Positions 1 through 8,268 of a stretch of DNA of 64,000 nucleotides are shown here, in pieces; position 1 is the stretch's first letter, and the number at the start of each line of letters is the position of its first letter. The position numbers and the translations under genes were made by a program. The notes below the pieces were generated by a model, which was given only the letters and a program-made list of their open reading frames with translations, was not told where the DNA came from and did no database searches. Source of the DNA: Thermohalobaculum sp039805905 (GTDB taxonomy: Bacteria; Pseudomonadota; Alphaproteobacteria; Rhodobacterales; Rhodobacteraceae); the NCBI GenBank assembly GCA_039805905.1, contig JBDIVM010000002.1, positions 682,001-746,000 of the forward strand, read 5' to 3'.

Positions 1-420
1 GGATATCGAGGAGAGTTTCACATCGGTCAAGATCTCGACTTATGGGTAAGATTGGCGGAGATTGGTAATGTAGGCAGTACACAGAAAGTTCTCTATGAGG
101 CCACCTATTCATTTGGTGGAATCTCCGCAGGAAAGGCAAAGTACCAACAAGAAATAAACAAAACTATACTAATTTGTGCCATGCGTCGGCGAAGTGGGCA
201 TAGCGATTCCGATATTCTCACTGACGCGGAGGCGGTAACCCGTCGTGCGAAGCAAGCTAAACGAGACATGAGCGAAGCATTGTATTTCGTCGGTGCAGTG
301 CTGCTCAAGCGGAGCCCCGAGAAGGCTCGCCACTACTTTCGCAGGGCACTTCAAGAGAACCCTGGCCACCTAAAGGCATGGATCCGGATGGTCAGCTCTT
401 ACCTGCCCAGGCCGATATGA
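1..420 (+). CDS. Glycosyltransferase family 2, C-terminal fragment (5' end outside window)
   Basis: The reading frame is open from base 1 and ends at TGA 418-420, so only the C-terminal ~139 residues are present. The first residues read GYRGEFHIGQDLDLWVRLAEIG, which matches the DLWxRLA region at the end of GT-A fold family 2 transferases (the acidic acceptor-site motif followed by a description of the next residues). The remaining part is a basic helical tail with a TPR-like segment (EKARHYFRRALQENPGHLKA). The stretch is clearly poorer in GC than the genes after it, which suggests transfer. The stop overlaps the ATG of the next glycosyltransferase (ATGA), so the two are probably translationally coupled in one polysaccharide operon. 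Sugar specificity cannot be read. Confidence 0.7.
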   Translation, partial: GYRGEFHIGQDLDLWVRLAEIGNVGSTQKVLYEATYSFGGISAGKAKYQQEINKTILICAMRRRSGHSDSDILTDAEAVTRRAKQAKRDMSEALYFVGAVLLKRSPEKARHYFRRALQENPGHLKAWIRMVSSYLPRPI

Positions 421-1349
421 CACCGGAGGTCCCTCGCCGGGATTCCACGGTCAAAGTATCAATCGTCATCCCGACCTATCGCCGAAATGACGTCCTTGTC
501 GACACGATCCGCCATGTCTCCAGGCTCACGCCGGCTGCCCATGAAATCATTGTCGTTGACCAGACGGAGCGGCACGATCAAGCCACCGAGGCGCTTCTTG
601 ACCATTGGCACGCACAGGGCCTCATCCGGCTGCTTCGCCTGCCCGCACCAGGCGTGACCCATGCCATGAATGCGGGCCTGATCGCGGCGACCGGTGATGT
701 GGTGCTCTTTCTCGACGACGACATCATCCCCGAGCCCGGGCTGGTGGAGGCGCATCGCTCGGCGCATGCGCTCGACAAGGGAGATCTGATCGCCGGGCGG
801 GTGATCCAGCCATGGCAGGCCGTTACTTCGACGGATGACGACGCCCAAACCGGTTTCGCCTCGACGCAGGCCGGACCGATCACGCAGTTCATGGGTGGCA
901 ACTTCTCGGTCTCGCGGAAACTGGCGATCGACCTTGGCGGATTCGACGAGAACTTCCTGCGCGTTGCCTACAATTTCGAGGCCGAATTCGCCCACCGGCT
1001 GCTGCGCGCCGGATACCGGATCCATTTCGAGCCGAAGGCCTGCATCCGCCACCTGAAGGCCCGCTCCGGAGGCACCCGGACATTCGGCGATCATCTCACC
1101 ACCGCCAGCGGCGATCACGCGGTCGGCGCCTACTACTGCCTCCTCCGGACCTGGGGTGGCTGGCGCAGCCTCGGCGCGCTTGCGTATCGGCCCCTCCGCG
1201 CCATCATGACGCGCCACCATCTTCGGCGGCCATGGTGGATACCGGTGACCCTTTTCGCCGAGCTGCGCGGATTGCTGTGGGCCGTCGCTCTCGCCGCAAG
1301 GGGTCCGCGATATATCCGGACAGGGCGTGTTCCGGGTGGGCCCGCATGA
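417..1349 (+). CDS. Glycosyltransferase family 2
   Basis: A 310-residue GT-A fold transferase expected to move a nucleotide-activated sugar onto a growing glycan at the cytoplasmic side of the membrane. The N-terminus has the nucleotide-binding opening VSIVIPTYRR, followed by VVDQTER and the metal-binding cluster LDDDIIPEPG near residues 105-115. The acceptor region FDENFLRVAYNFEAEFAHRLLRAGY lies in the second half. I chose ATG 417 because it overlaps the upstream stop as ATGA; an in-frame ATG at 378 would overlap the upstream gene by 43 bases and adds non-homologous residues. It ends overlapping the next gene by four bases. Part of the 1-6.1 kb polysaccharide operon; donor and acceptor unknown. 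Confidence 0.85.
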   Translation: MTPEVPRRDSTVKVSIVIPTYRRNDVLVDTIRHVSRLTPAAHEIIVVDQTERHDQATEALLDHWHAQGLIRLLRLPAPGVTHAMNAGLIAATGDVVLFLDDDIIPEPGLVEAHRSAHALDKGDLIAGRVIQPWQAVTSTDDDAQTGFASTQAGPITQFMGGNFSVSRKLAIDLGGFDENFLRVAYNFEAEFAHRLLRAGYRIHFEPKACIRHLKARSGGTRTFGDHLTTASGDHAVGAYYCLLRTWGGWRSLGALAYRPLRAIMTRHHLRRPWWIPVTLFAELRGLLWAVALAARGPRYIRTGRVPGGPA

Positions 1350-2824
1350 CCGCTGTCCTGGCCAATGGCGTCCTCGTCCTCGGTATCCTGATTGCCGCTT
1401 GGAACTGGCGCCTTGGCGTCTACGCAGCCGTCGCGATGGCGTTTCTCCAGGACCCGTTGCGCAAGATCACACCGGACCAGCCCGCATATTTCATCCTGTT
1501 CGCGGCAATCGTCTTCGGCACGGCGATGGCGCGCGCGATGACAACCGGCATGTCGCTGACCTTCAGAAGTATCCCGTTCTGGTCAAATTACATGCGCACG
1601 CCCTTCGGCCTTTTTCTGATGGTCTTGCTCCTGCAGGCGGCCCATTCGCTGGTACGCTTCGGCAATCCGCTCGTCCCGACGCTGGGCCTCATCGAGTATA
1701 TGGCGCCGTTCGCAGGCATGATATTGGGTTACCGGTTCGCCGTGACAGGCGGGGTTCCACGCATTCGGCGCTTCCTCTGGTTCTACCTCGCCTTCGCGCT
1801 GGTCGCCCTTTGTACGGTCGGGTTGGAAGCGAGCGGCCTCGACTGGCCTGTGCTCGGTGAAGTTGGAGCAGGCATCCATATTTCCGGCTATGGCGGCCGG
1901 CTGGTTGCGCATAGCGGGACACTCCGAAGCTCCGAGATTGCCGGATGGCATGCGGCGACCGCTGCCTGCGTCGTGATGATCCTGATGAGCCAGAACAGGC
2001 TCGTGACCGGCAGGGTGCTCCTCGCGATCGTTGTCGTGATCCTGATCGTGGGGTTGGGGATCCTGACGGGGCGACGCAAGTTCGTCGCCATGATCGCCAC
2101 GTTCCTCTGCGCCTATTTCATCTTTGCCGCTGTCTATGTTCAGCGCACGCGAGGCACGGCAATCGCCGTGGCTCTGCTTGGGCTGACCGTTTACGCAATC
2201 GGCCCGGGTTTTTTCAAACTGGAAACGGAACTGGACTTGGCTCGCACGAGCCAGAGCGGATCCGATCCGGCGCGTGCGAGTAAACGCCAATACGAGCTGT
2301 ATGTCGACCGGGCAAGTTCAGTCTTTGGCGACGCAGGGGGTCGTGTGGTCGAGCTCGGCATCGCTCCCGTCGGCTGGGCATATGCGCGCTTTGGGGCCTT
2401 CGGTGCGGGACTGGGGTCTGCCGCTCAAGGAGCCCGATACGTCGGAGGCGCTTTCACCGGGACCGGCGCCGGAGAAGGCGGGCTCGGAAAGCTGACGCTC
2501 GATCTCGGTTTGCCCGGTCTCCTGATCTGCGGGGTGATGATCATCGCGCTTGCTCGAACAGCAAGAGCGATCCTGCAGCTGTCCGGGCGGCAGTCTGTGG
2601 CTCTGGGAAATCTCAGCTGCGGTCTTCTGGCCCTCCTGACTGCAAACGCCGCGAACTTCGCGGTTGCAACCCAGACCTACGGCGACCTGTTCGTCCTGAT
2701 CTTTCTCGGCGTCTGCGGGGGAACCCTCTTCGCGATGGCAGCGATCGGTTCAAGCCGCAATCTGACTCCCTTGCGCAGGCCAATGATCCTGCGACGAAGC
2801 ACTCTGCGCACGGCACTCGATTGA
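1346..2824 (+). CDS. O-antigen polymerase/ligase-like membrane protein
   Basis: A 492-residue polytopic inner-membrane protein with about ten to twelve hydrophobic segments, and a hydrophilic loop around residues 290-350 (ELDLARTSQSGSD... region) between the last groups of helices. This topology is typical of the Wzy/WaaL (O-antigen ligase/polymerase) superfamily, which joins lipid-linked glycans at the periplasmic face. Conserved sequence in this family is low, so polymerase versus ligase cannot be decided. The start is taken at ATG 1346, overlapping the previous stop as ATGA. The context of five glycosyltransferases on the same strand supports a role in exopolysaccharide or O-chain assembly. 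Confidence 0.75.
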   Translation: MTAVLANGVLVLGILIAAWNWRLGVYAAVAMAFLQDPLRKITPDQPAYFILFAAIVFGTAMARAMTTGMSLTFRSIPFWSNYMRTPFGLFLMVLLLQAAHSLVRFGNPLVPTLGLIEYMAPFAGMILGYRFAVTGGVPRIRRFLWFYLAFALVALCTVGLEASGLDWPVLGEVGAGIHISGYGGRLVAHSGTLRSSEIAGWHAATAACVVMILMSQNRLVTGRVLLAIVVVILIVGLGILTGRRKFVAMIATFLCAYFIFAAVYVQRTRGTAIAVALLGLTVYAIGPGFFKLETELDLARTSQSGSDPARASKRQYELYVDRASSVFGDAGGRVVELGIAPVGWAYARFGAFGAGLGSAAQGARYVGGAFTGTGAGEGGLGKLTLDLGLPGLLICGVMIIALARTARAILQLSGRQSVALGNLSCGLLALLTANAANFAVATQTYGDLFVLIFLGVCGGTLFAMAAIGSSRNLTPLRRPMILRRSTLRTALD

Positions 2825-2828
2825 CCGC

Positions 2829-4070
2829 ATGCTCGCGGTACTGACGACCCATCCGATCCAGTACCAGATCCCTGTCTGGAGAAAGCTGGCACAGCGGGGC
2901 AATGTCCCCGTCAAGGTCTACTACATGAGCGATCAGGGTCTCGCCGCACGTCACGACCCGGGCTTCGGCCGCGCGGTAGCATGGGACATCGATGCATTGT
3001 CGGGCTACGATCACGCCTTTCTGCCTGACGTCCGCACGGGCGCGCAACAGTCGTCATTCTGGTGGCTGCGCCTGCGGCAGCACTTCGCAGAACAGGCGAA
3101 GCGGGAGGGTGCAAGGGTACTCTGGATACAGGGCTGGCAGGTAGCGGCATATTGGCAGGCTGTCTGGCAGGCCGAGCGAGCCGGGCTGGAGACATGGCTC
3201 CGTGCCGATACCAACCTGCGCAGCACCGGTCATGGCCCGTTGGCGCCATTGAAGCGCCGCGTGCTCCAGCGACTGCTCAAACGGATCGACAGCTTCCTTT
3301 ATGTCGGCGAGGCCAATCGCGAATTCTATCTCGCGCGATCCGTCCCTCCCAATAAGCTCATTGCAGCTCCCCATTGCGTCGATAATGCCCGGTTTGCGGC
3401 ACAGGCGTCCGCCCTGCGCGACCAACGCAGTGCGATCCGCCGGAAGTGGGGCATAGCCGCGGGCGCATACTGCGTCGTTTTCGCCGGCAAGTTGATCGAC
3501 AAGAAGCGACCGCTCGACCTTGTCGCGGCGAGCCGGCTGGCTCAGGAGAAGCTGCGCGACCGGCCGCTGCATCTTCTCTTTGTCGGGACCGGAGAGCTTC
3601 TTCGAGCCGTCAAGGAGCAGTGCGCCGTCAGGTACGACTTCGAGCGGGGCTCGGGGGCCATATCCGATGCGCAGATGCAGTCAGGGCTGGTGTCGGCATC
3701 ATTCACTGGCTTCCTGAACCAGAGCGAAATCGCCCAGGCCTATGTCGCTGCCGATTGCCTGGCCCTGCCCAGCGATGCAACCGAGACCTGGGGGCTGGTT
3801 GTCAACGAGGCGATGGCAACCGGCCTGCCTGCGGTGGTGAGCGATGCGATCGGTTCCTGCGATGACCTCATAAAGCCCTTCCGCCCGGATCTCTGCTTCC
3901 CGCCGGGCGATCACACGCGGTTTGCCGAGGCCTTGGTTTCCTGTATGATCAATCCTCCGAGCCAAACCGAGCTCATGGCGCTCATCGATCGATATGACGT
4001 CCTGCGCACGGTCGAGAGCGTCGAGTCGCTCTACCAGGCGTCGCTCGCCGGGTCAGGCAAGGTCGCGTAA
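2829..4070 (+). CDS. Glycosyltransferase family 4 (GT-B fold)
   Basis: A 413-residue GT-B transferase. The N-terminus opens MLAVLTTHPIQYQIPVWRKL, a form seen in GT4 proteins of polysaccharide clusters. The C-terminal Rossmann domain carries VVFAGKLIDKKRPLDLV and LLFVGTGELL, and the retaining-GT4 EX7E signature region TETWGLVVNEAMATGLPAVVSD near residues 315-336. It starts four bases after the preceding stop and ends ten bases before the next gene, so it sits inside the same transcription unit. It should act in the cytoplasm or at the inner membrane with a nucleotide sugar donor; identity of the sugar is not visible. Confidence 0.85.
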   Translation: MLAVLTTHPIQYQIPVWRKLAQRGNVPVKVYYMSDQGLAARHDPGFGRAVAWDIDALSGYDHAFLPDVRTGAQQSSFWWLRLRQHFAEQAKREGARVLWIQGWQVAAYWQAVWQAERAGLETWLRADTNLRSTGHGPLAPLKRRVLQRLLKRIDSFLYVGEANREFYLARSVPPNKLIAAPHCVDNARFAAQASALRDQRSAIRRKWGIAAGAYCVVFAGKLIDKKRPLDLVAASRLAQEKLRDRPLHLLFVGTGELLRAVKEQCAVRYDFERGSGAISDAQMQSGLVSASFTGFLNQSEIAQAYVAADCLALPSDATETWGLVVNEAMATGLPAVVSDAIGSCDDLIKPFRPDLCFPPGDHTRFAEALVSCMINPPSQTELMALIDRYDVLRTVESVESLYQASLAGSGKVA

Positions 4071-4080
4071 GCGGCTCGCG

Positions 4081-5274
4081 TTGCGCATTCTGCACATTGT
4101 CCCAACGTATCTTCCGGCCACACGCTACGGCGGCCCCATCTATTCCGTCCACGGGCTTTGTGCGGGTCTCGCACGTCGCGGGCACGCGGTGCATGTCTTC
4201 ACGACCAATGTGGATGGCCCGACCGTGTCAGACGTCCGCTTGGGTGAGCCCGTAAGTCTGGATGGCGTCAGCGTGACGTATTTCCCGACCGGGATCGGCC
4301 GGCGGCTCTACCGCTCTCCGGCGATGTATGAGGCGCTCAGTCGCAGCCTGCCTGATTTCGACGTCATCCACCTGCACTCGGTGTTTCTCTGGCCTACGAC
4401 CGCAGCAGCAGGACTGGCTCGCCGGCTGGGCCTGCCATATGTGCTGTCACCGCGCGGCATGCTTGTGCCCGAGCTGATCAGACGCAGGAGCCGTCTGCTC
4501 AAACATGCCTGGATCGGGCTCTTCGAGCGCCGCAATGTGGCTGAGGCCGCGGCAATCCATGCGACGACAGAGGCAGAGCGTGCGGATATACGCCGTCTCG
4601 GCTTGTCCGTCCGGCAGTTCGCCGTCATACCCAATGGCATTCAGCGGCCTTCGGCGACTGATTGCAATGATGGCTCGGCAGCAAGGTCGATCCCGAGCCC
4701 GAGAATCCTGTTTCTCGGCCGGATCAACTGGAAGAAGGGGCTCGACCGACTGATCAGGGCCCTGGCACTCGTGCCCGATGCGCAGCTTGTGATCGCTGGA
4801 AACGACGAGGAGAACTACACGCGGCAATTGATCTCCCTGTCGGAGCGCGAAGGCGTCGTGGAGCGCACGCATTTCCTCGGCCCGCTCCACGGCATCGCGA
4901 AATGGCGGGCGATCGCTGACGCCGATGTTTTCGTCCTGCCCTCGTACTCGGAGAATTTCGGCATTGCCGTGCTTGAAGCCATGGCTTCTGGCGTGCCGGT
5001 CATCGTCACGCCGGAAGTCGGCCTGGCGAAGGCTGTATCCGACGCAAAAGCGGGTCTTGTCGTCGATGGCACGCCGGAGAGGATCGGAGCCGCCATTGCT
5101 CAGCTCGTTGCCTCTCCGGCGCTCCGCTCTCGCATGGGTGAGGCCGGCCGCGAGGCTGCCATCCGGGACTATTCCTGGGACAGCATCGCGGAGCAGATGG
5201 AAGCGGTCTATGTCAAAGTCGCCCGCAATGGAAAGCATGGATGCGCTCCATGCACGAGCACCTTCGCACAGTGA
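4081..5274 (+). CDS. Glycosyltransferase family 4 (GT-B fold)
   Basis: A 397-residue retaining glycosyltransferase. The N-terminal domain reads LRILHIVPTYLPATRYGGP and carries the glycine-rich acceptor/donor loop; the C-terminal domain has LFLGRINWKKGLDRLIRAL and the EX7E region YSENFGIAVLEAMASGVPVI near residues 284-303. I start it at TTG 4081 because the recognisable domain begins there, ten bases after the previous stop. The same frame is open back to 3994 but that extension is low-complexity Arg/Ser and lies inside the preceding gene. It overlaps the next gene by 34 bases in a different frame. Part of the polysaccharide operon. Confidence 0.83.
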   Translation: MRILHIVPTYLPATRYGGPIYSVHGLCAGLARRGHAVHVFTTNVDGPTVSDVRLGEPVSLDGVSVTYFPTGIGRRLYRSPAMYEALSRSLPDFDVIHLHSVFLWPTTAAAGLARRLGLPYVLSPRGMLVPELIRRRSRLLKHAWIGLFERRNVAEAAAIHATTEAERADIRRLGLSVRQFAVIPNGIQRPSATDCNDGSAARSIPSPRILFLGRINWKKGLDRLIRALALVPDAQLVIAGNDEENYTRQLISLSEREGVVERTHFLGPLHGIAKWRAIADADVFVLPSYSENFGIAVLEAMASGVPVIVTPEVGLAKAVSDAKAGLVVDGTPERIGAAIAQLVASPALRSRMGEAGREAAIRDYSWDSIAEQMEAVYVKVARNGKHGCAPCTSTFAQ

Positions 5275-6104
5275 GCTTCCTCGATCAGATTACGGTCCTG
5301 ATCCTCACCTTCAACGAGGAAGCGAACATCGGGCGCACACTCGAGGGAGTATCCTGGGCGAAACGTATCGTTGTCGTCGACAGCGGAAGCACTGACGCGA
5401 CGCTCGATTTGGTCCGCGAGCATCCCCACGCAAAAGTAGCTTTCAGGCCCTTTGATACTCATCAGGCGCAGTGGAATTTCGGCCTCGAGCATTGCGGACC
5501 CGACTCTGAGTGGATACTCGCGCTGGATGCCGATTATCTGATCGAGAACAGGTTCCGCGCTGTCTTGGAGAAACTGAACCCACCGGCGGATGTCAGCGGC
5601 TACAGCGCGAATTTCCGCTACCGGATCTTGGGGAGGACGCTGCGCGGCGACCTCTATCCGCCCGTCGTTGTCCTCTACCGCCATCAAGGGGCTCATTACG
5701 TTCAGAACGGACACACGCAGCGCCTGGTGACGCCCGGTCGGATCAACAGGCTTCAGGTCCCGATATATCACGATGATCGCAAGCCACTGTCACGTTGGCT
5801 CGGCTCCCAACTGGAATATGCAAAGCTCGAGGCGGACTATCTGCTCGTCACGCCGCGTCGGCAACTGCGCCGGAGCGATCGCGTGAGACGGCTGGGCTGG
5901 CCAGCTCCCATTCTGGTTTTTCTCTATACGCTGTTCGTCAAGCGCTGCATCTTAGACGGCCGGGCGGGCTGGTATTACGTTCTTCAGCGCACTCTCGCAG
6001 AAACATTGATTGCTCTCCAGATTGTCGACCGGCGCCTGCGCGCGGATATGACAGCCGGAAAACCGACCGCCTCTGGTCGCGATCTGCCTCCACTCGGGCG
6101 GTGA
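5241..6104 (+). CDS. Glycosyltransferase family 2, WaaE/KdtX-like
   Basis: A 287-residue GT2 protein resembling the lipopolysaccharide core beta-glucosyltransferase WaaE/KdtX group. It shows ITVLILTFNEEANIGRTLEG, the VVDSGSTDATLDL turn and the metal-binding LALDADYLIE segment near residues 90-100. The C-terminal third carries the amphipathic and hydrophobic segment (APILVFLYTLFVKRCILDG) usual for this group, suggesting membrane association. ATG 5241 is preceded by GGAAAG at five bases; ATG 5250 is an alternative. It overlaps the previous gene by 34 bases and is the last intact gene of the polysaccharide operon before the mobile-DNA scar. Confidence 0.82.
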   Translation: MRSMHEHLRTVSFLDQITVLILTFNEEANIGRTLEGVSWAKRIVVVDSGSTDATLDLVREHPHAKVAFRPFDTHQAQWNFGLEHCGPDSEWILALDADYLIENRFRAVLEKLNPPADVSGYSANFRYRILGRTLRGDLYPPVVVLYRHQGAHYVQNGHTQRLVTPGRINRLQVPIYHDDRKPLSRWLGSQLEYAKLEADYLLVTPRRQLRRSDRVRRLGWPAPILVFLYTLFVKRCILDGRAGWYYVLQRTLAETLIALQIVDRRLRADMTAGKPTASGRDLPPLGR

Positions 6105-6344
6105 GCGAGCAATTCCACAGTCGCGCGCTGAGCTCGGCGACATCGCACGTTGTCGCTCCGCCAAACGTCAGCCAAATCAGCCACGGCAGCGCATCGCAAA
6201 GCGTGCGATCACGTGGCGCAGCAATGACAGTGGCATGTCGTGGAACTCGACGGTCAGCGTGATCAGCGTAACGGTGAGCGACCGGCCCGCGAAATGGGCG
6301 TCGAGGTCTCCCTTCACCGTGCCGCAAAGCCCCTCGGCATGATC
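6105..6344. other. Intergenic scar left of the IS remnant
   Basis: About 240 bases between the last glycosyltransferase and the left inverted repeat of the IS remnant. All frames hold short, low-complexity readings and I recognise no intact gene, RNA or repeat here. The position next to a deleted IS and a broken integrase suggests leftover island DNA. Confidence 0.4.
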
Positions 6345-6371
6345 TGAGGTGGTCTCGGAAAACCGGACAGG
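6345..6371 (+). repeat. Left terminal inverted repeat of the IS remnant
   Basis: Starts TGAGGTGGTC and ends GGACAGG; 21 of 27 bases match the right end in inverse orientation. The mismatches cluster in the middle, as is usual for IS3-family ends where the terminal and the transposase-binding parts are conserved. Confidence 0.75.
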
Positions 6372-6417
6372 GGGTTGAGGTGTGTTCCACCGAATGACGG
6401 AGGGCCACGCGCCACGG

Positions 6418-6803
6418 GCTGGTCTGGCGGCTGTCGAACACGCTGGACGCCCGGTTCTGCGTCGAGGCCCTGAGAGAGGCGCTGGCGCGATCCGGCCGGC
6501 CGGAGACCTTCAACACCGACCAGGGCGCAGCCAGTTCACCAGCCTCGAGTTCACCGGGGCACTGCGGGAGGCCGGCGTCGCGAACTCGATGGACGGTTGC
6601 GGGCGGTGCATGGACACCATCTTCATCGAGCGGCTGTGGCGCTCGCCCAAATACGGGGCGGTCTACCTGCACGAGCTGACCGACGGCTCTGCCGCCCGAC
6701 GGGTCATCGGCGACTGGATCGACTTCTGCAACGGCGAGCGGCCGCACCCCAGCCGGGGCCTGCGGCGCCGGACGGCCTGTGGATATGCGGGACAGCGCTC
6801 CCG
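6418..6803 (+). pseudogene. IS3-family transposase (orfB) fragment, frameshifted
   Basis: The frame at about 6420 reads LVWRLSNTLDARFCVEALRE and FNTDQG, which includes an Asp of the DDE triad. At about 6530 the frame slips, and the reading continues in another frame as QFTSLEFTGALREAGVANS, then MDTIFIERLWRSPKYGAVYL with the catalytic Glu (FIERLW). It ends near GERPHPSRG where the normal family has GERPHSALG. Both the slip and the missing N-terminal half make it non-functional. The inverted repeats around it confirm the IS3-type origin. Confidence 0.8.
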
Positions 6804-6906
6804 CGCTGCCCAAATCTCCACAGGCACCACAACAGCGGCACAATATGCCAAACGCGATTCTGGCAGCGGGAACAGGAATCGGAATGCACCTTAACCGGGC
6901 GGCCGA

Positions 6907-6933
6907 CCTGTCCAGCCAACCGGGACCACCTCA
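6907..6933 (-). repeat. Right terminal inverted repeat of the IS remnant
   Basis: Read on the minus strand it starts TGAGGTGGTC at 6933 and ends GGACAGG at 6907. It pairs with 6345-6371 and fixes the right boundary of the element one base before the integrase remnant. Confidence 0.75.
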
Positions 6934-7497
6934 GAATTGTTCGCCGCAGTCGCGCGGGATACAACGATATTGTGCATGCTTTCGTCATAGTCGGTTTGCA
7001 TACGAGCATGCGCCATTCCGAGATTCTCGCTCTCCGCCGGGGCAACATCGATCTTGACCGCAACGTCATCCGGATACCCAGGGCCAGGGCAGGGGCGCGG
7101 GAACCGCCCATAACCAGCAAATTGGCCGGCTACCTTGCAGTCCGGTTGACCATGCTTCCACCCGGTTGCCCATGGCTGTTTCCCTCTCCAGCCAGCAGAG
7201 AGGGACGCCTTCACACGATTCGGAAGGCCTTCCGCCGTTTGGCAGAGCGTGCCGGGCGCGACCCCGACCAGGTGGCGCCGCACCTACTGCCATACTGCCG
7301 TCACCCATCTTGTTCAGGCCGGGGTCGATCTCCCGACGGTCCGGCGGATTTCAAGCCACAAGACGCTGTCGATGGTGGCCCGGTAAGCGCACCAGAATGG
7401 CTCGCACATCCGAGCCGCTATGGCGAAGCTGAGCCTTCGCATCGTGCAAGCGGATTTGCGCGAGACAGTCGCTTCGAACCCGAAAACTGTGTCCTGA
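6934..7497 (+). pseudogene. Tyrosine recombinase (phage/island integrase), broken
   Basis: The catalytic domain is recognisable in pieces. One frame reads VIVGLHTSMRHSEILALRRGNIDL (the first catalytic Arg) and PWLFPSPASREGRLHTIRKAFRRL. After about 7278 the reading moves to another frame: TAVTHLVQAGVDLPTVRRISSHKTLSMVAR, and then a TAA codon stands where the family has the catalytic Tyr (VARYAHQ). The frame continues after the stop as AHQNGSHIRAAMAKL to TGA 7495-7497. A further slip lies near 6965. The N-terminal half is absent, cut off by the IS remnant. It points at the 3' end of tRNA-Phe 85 bases away, the classic arrangement of an integrase beside its attachment site. Confidence 0.82.
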
Positions 7498-7581
7498 CTA
7501 CAAAGTGTGTCCTGACTTCAGGGAAATTACGCCTACGCTGCTACTGCTGCGCAAATATGCCATCTATGTTATTGAAAAATA

Positions 7582-7657
<76 letters not shown>

Positions 7658-7711
7658 GCCGGCGCGCGGGGCACAGCCCCCGGTGCGGAGGGTCCCGGCC
7701 GTGCGTCGCGG

Positions 7712-7740
7712 TATTTAGGCGAAAGGTAGCGGCCTGTCCA
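7712..7740 (-). promoter_or_regulatory. Probable sigma70-type promoter of tRNA-Phe
   Basis: On the minus strand a -35 box TGGACA (7740-7735) is followed after exactly 17 bases by a -10 box TAAATA (7717-7712). Transcription would start near 7705, about 48 bases before the mature tRNA 5' end. Confidence 0.55.
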
Positions 7741-7794
7741 GCGCCAAAATCGGGCTCGGAGGTGTACCGGCACGGCCTCAGCGGGGCCAGGCGC

Positions 7795-8268
7795 TCAGCC
7801 TCCGGTCGCCCGGGCGGCGATTGCCGCGAAGATCGCGTCGAGTTCCGCCGCGACCGCCGCCAGTTCGGCGCCGCCTTCCGCCATGTAGGGGGCAAAGACC
7901 TCGCCCGGCGTCTTGTAGCTCAGCGTCGCGGTTCCGTCCGCGTTCTCGGTGACATAGAAGCGGATCGGTGCCTCGATCATCGCGGCGGTACTCGCCGCAA
8001 GCGCGCGGACCGCGAAATCGTTGCGGTAGACGCCAAACACCCGGTTGCCCGGGATGGTGACGCCGCGCTTCTTCGCCGCCTCGGTCGGCCCCGCCTCGGT
8101 GACCACAATCATCCCCTCGGCCGCCACGGCCTCCTTCAATCGCCCGAGCATCTCGGCATAGCTGTAGCCGGTGTCGTGCACTGCCCAGCCCGGCCGAGGC
8201 GCGATCGAGCCGGCATGGGCGGGTGCTGTCAGCAGAAGGGCGACGAGCAGGACATGAACGGGTCGCAT
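7795..8268 (-). CDS. DUF302-domain periplasmic protein
   Basis: A 157-residue protein with a clear Sec signal peptide (MRPVHVLLVALLLTAPAHA, cleavage after AHA). The mature part carries the DUF302 pattern: GYSYAEMLGRLKEAVAAEGMIVVTEAGPTEAAKKRGVTIPGNRVFGVYRNDFAVRAL. The molecular role of this fold is not settled. It is encoded directly after the YeeE/YedE transporter with its ATG sharing a base with the upstream stop (TGATG), and has an AAGGAG ribosome site at seven bases, so the pair is probably coupled. A role in sulfur handling beside the transporter is inference from this pairing. Confidence 0.8.
   Translation of the reverse strand: MRPVHVLLVALLLTAPAHAGSIAPRPGWAVHDTGYSYAEMLGRLKEAVAAEGMIVVTEAGPTEAAKKRGVTIPGNRVFGVYRNDFAVRALAASTAAMIEAPIRFYVTENADGTATLSYKTPGEVFAPYMAEGGAELAAVAAELDAIFAAIAARATGG

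Larger units (their letters stand above)
6345..6933 (+). mobile_element. Internally deleted IS3-family insertion sequence
   Basis: The ends are imperfect inverted repeats: 21 of 27 positions match between 6345-6371 and the complement of 6907-6933, both beginning TGAGGTGGTC and ending GGACAGG. Between them lies only the 3' half of an IS3-type orfB (DDE integrase core). The first orf and the N-terminal part of orfB are missing, so the 589-bp copy is about half the usual 1.2-1.4 kb. I see no convincing target duplication: the flanks read ATC on the left and GAA on the right. It is expected to be immobile unless a relative supplies transposase. Confidence 0.75.

Noticed and set aside
7486..7520. 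Near repeat GTGTCCTGACT twice, next to the integrase
   Set aside because: Too short and not matching the tRNA end; not accepted as an attachment site or IS end.
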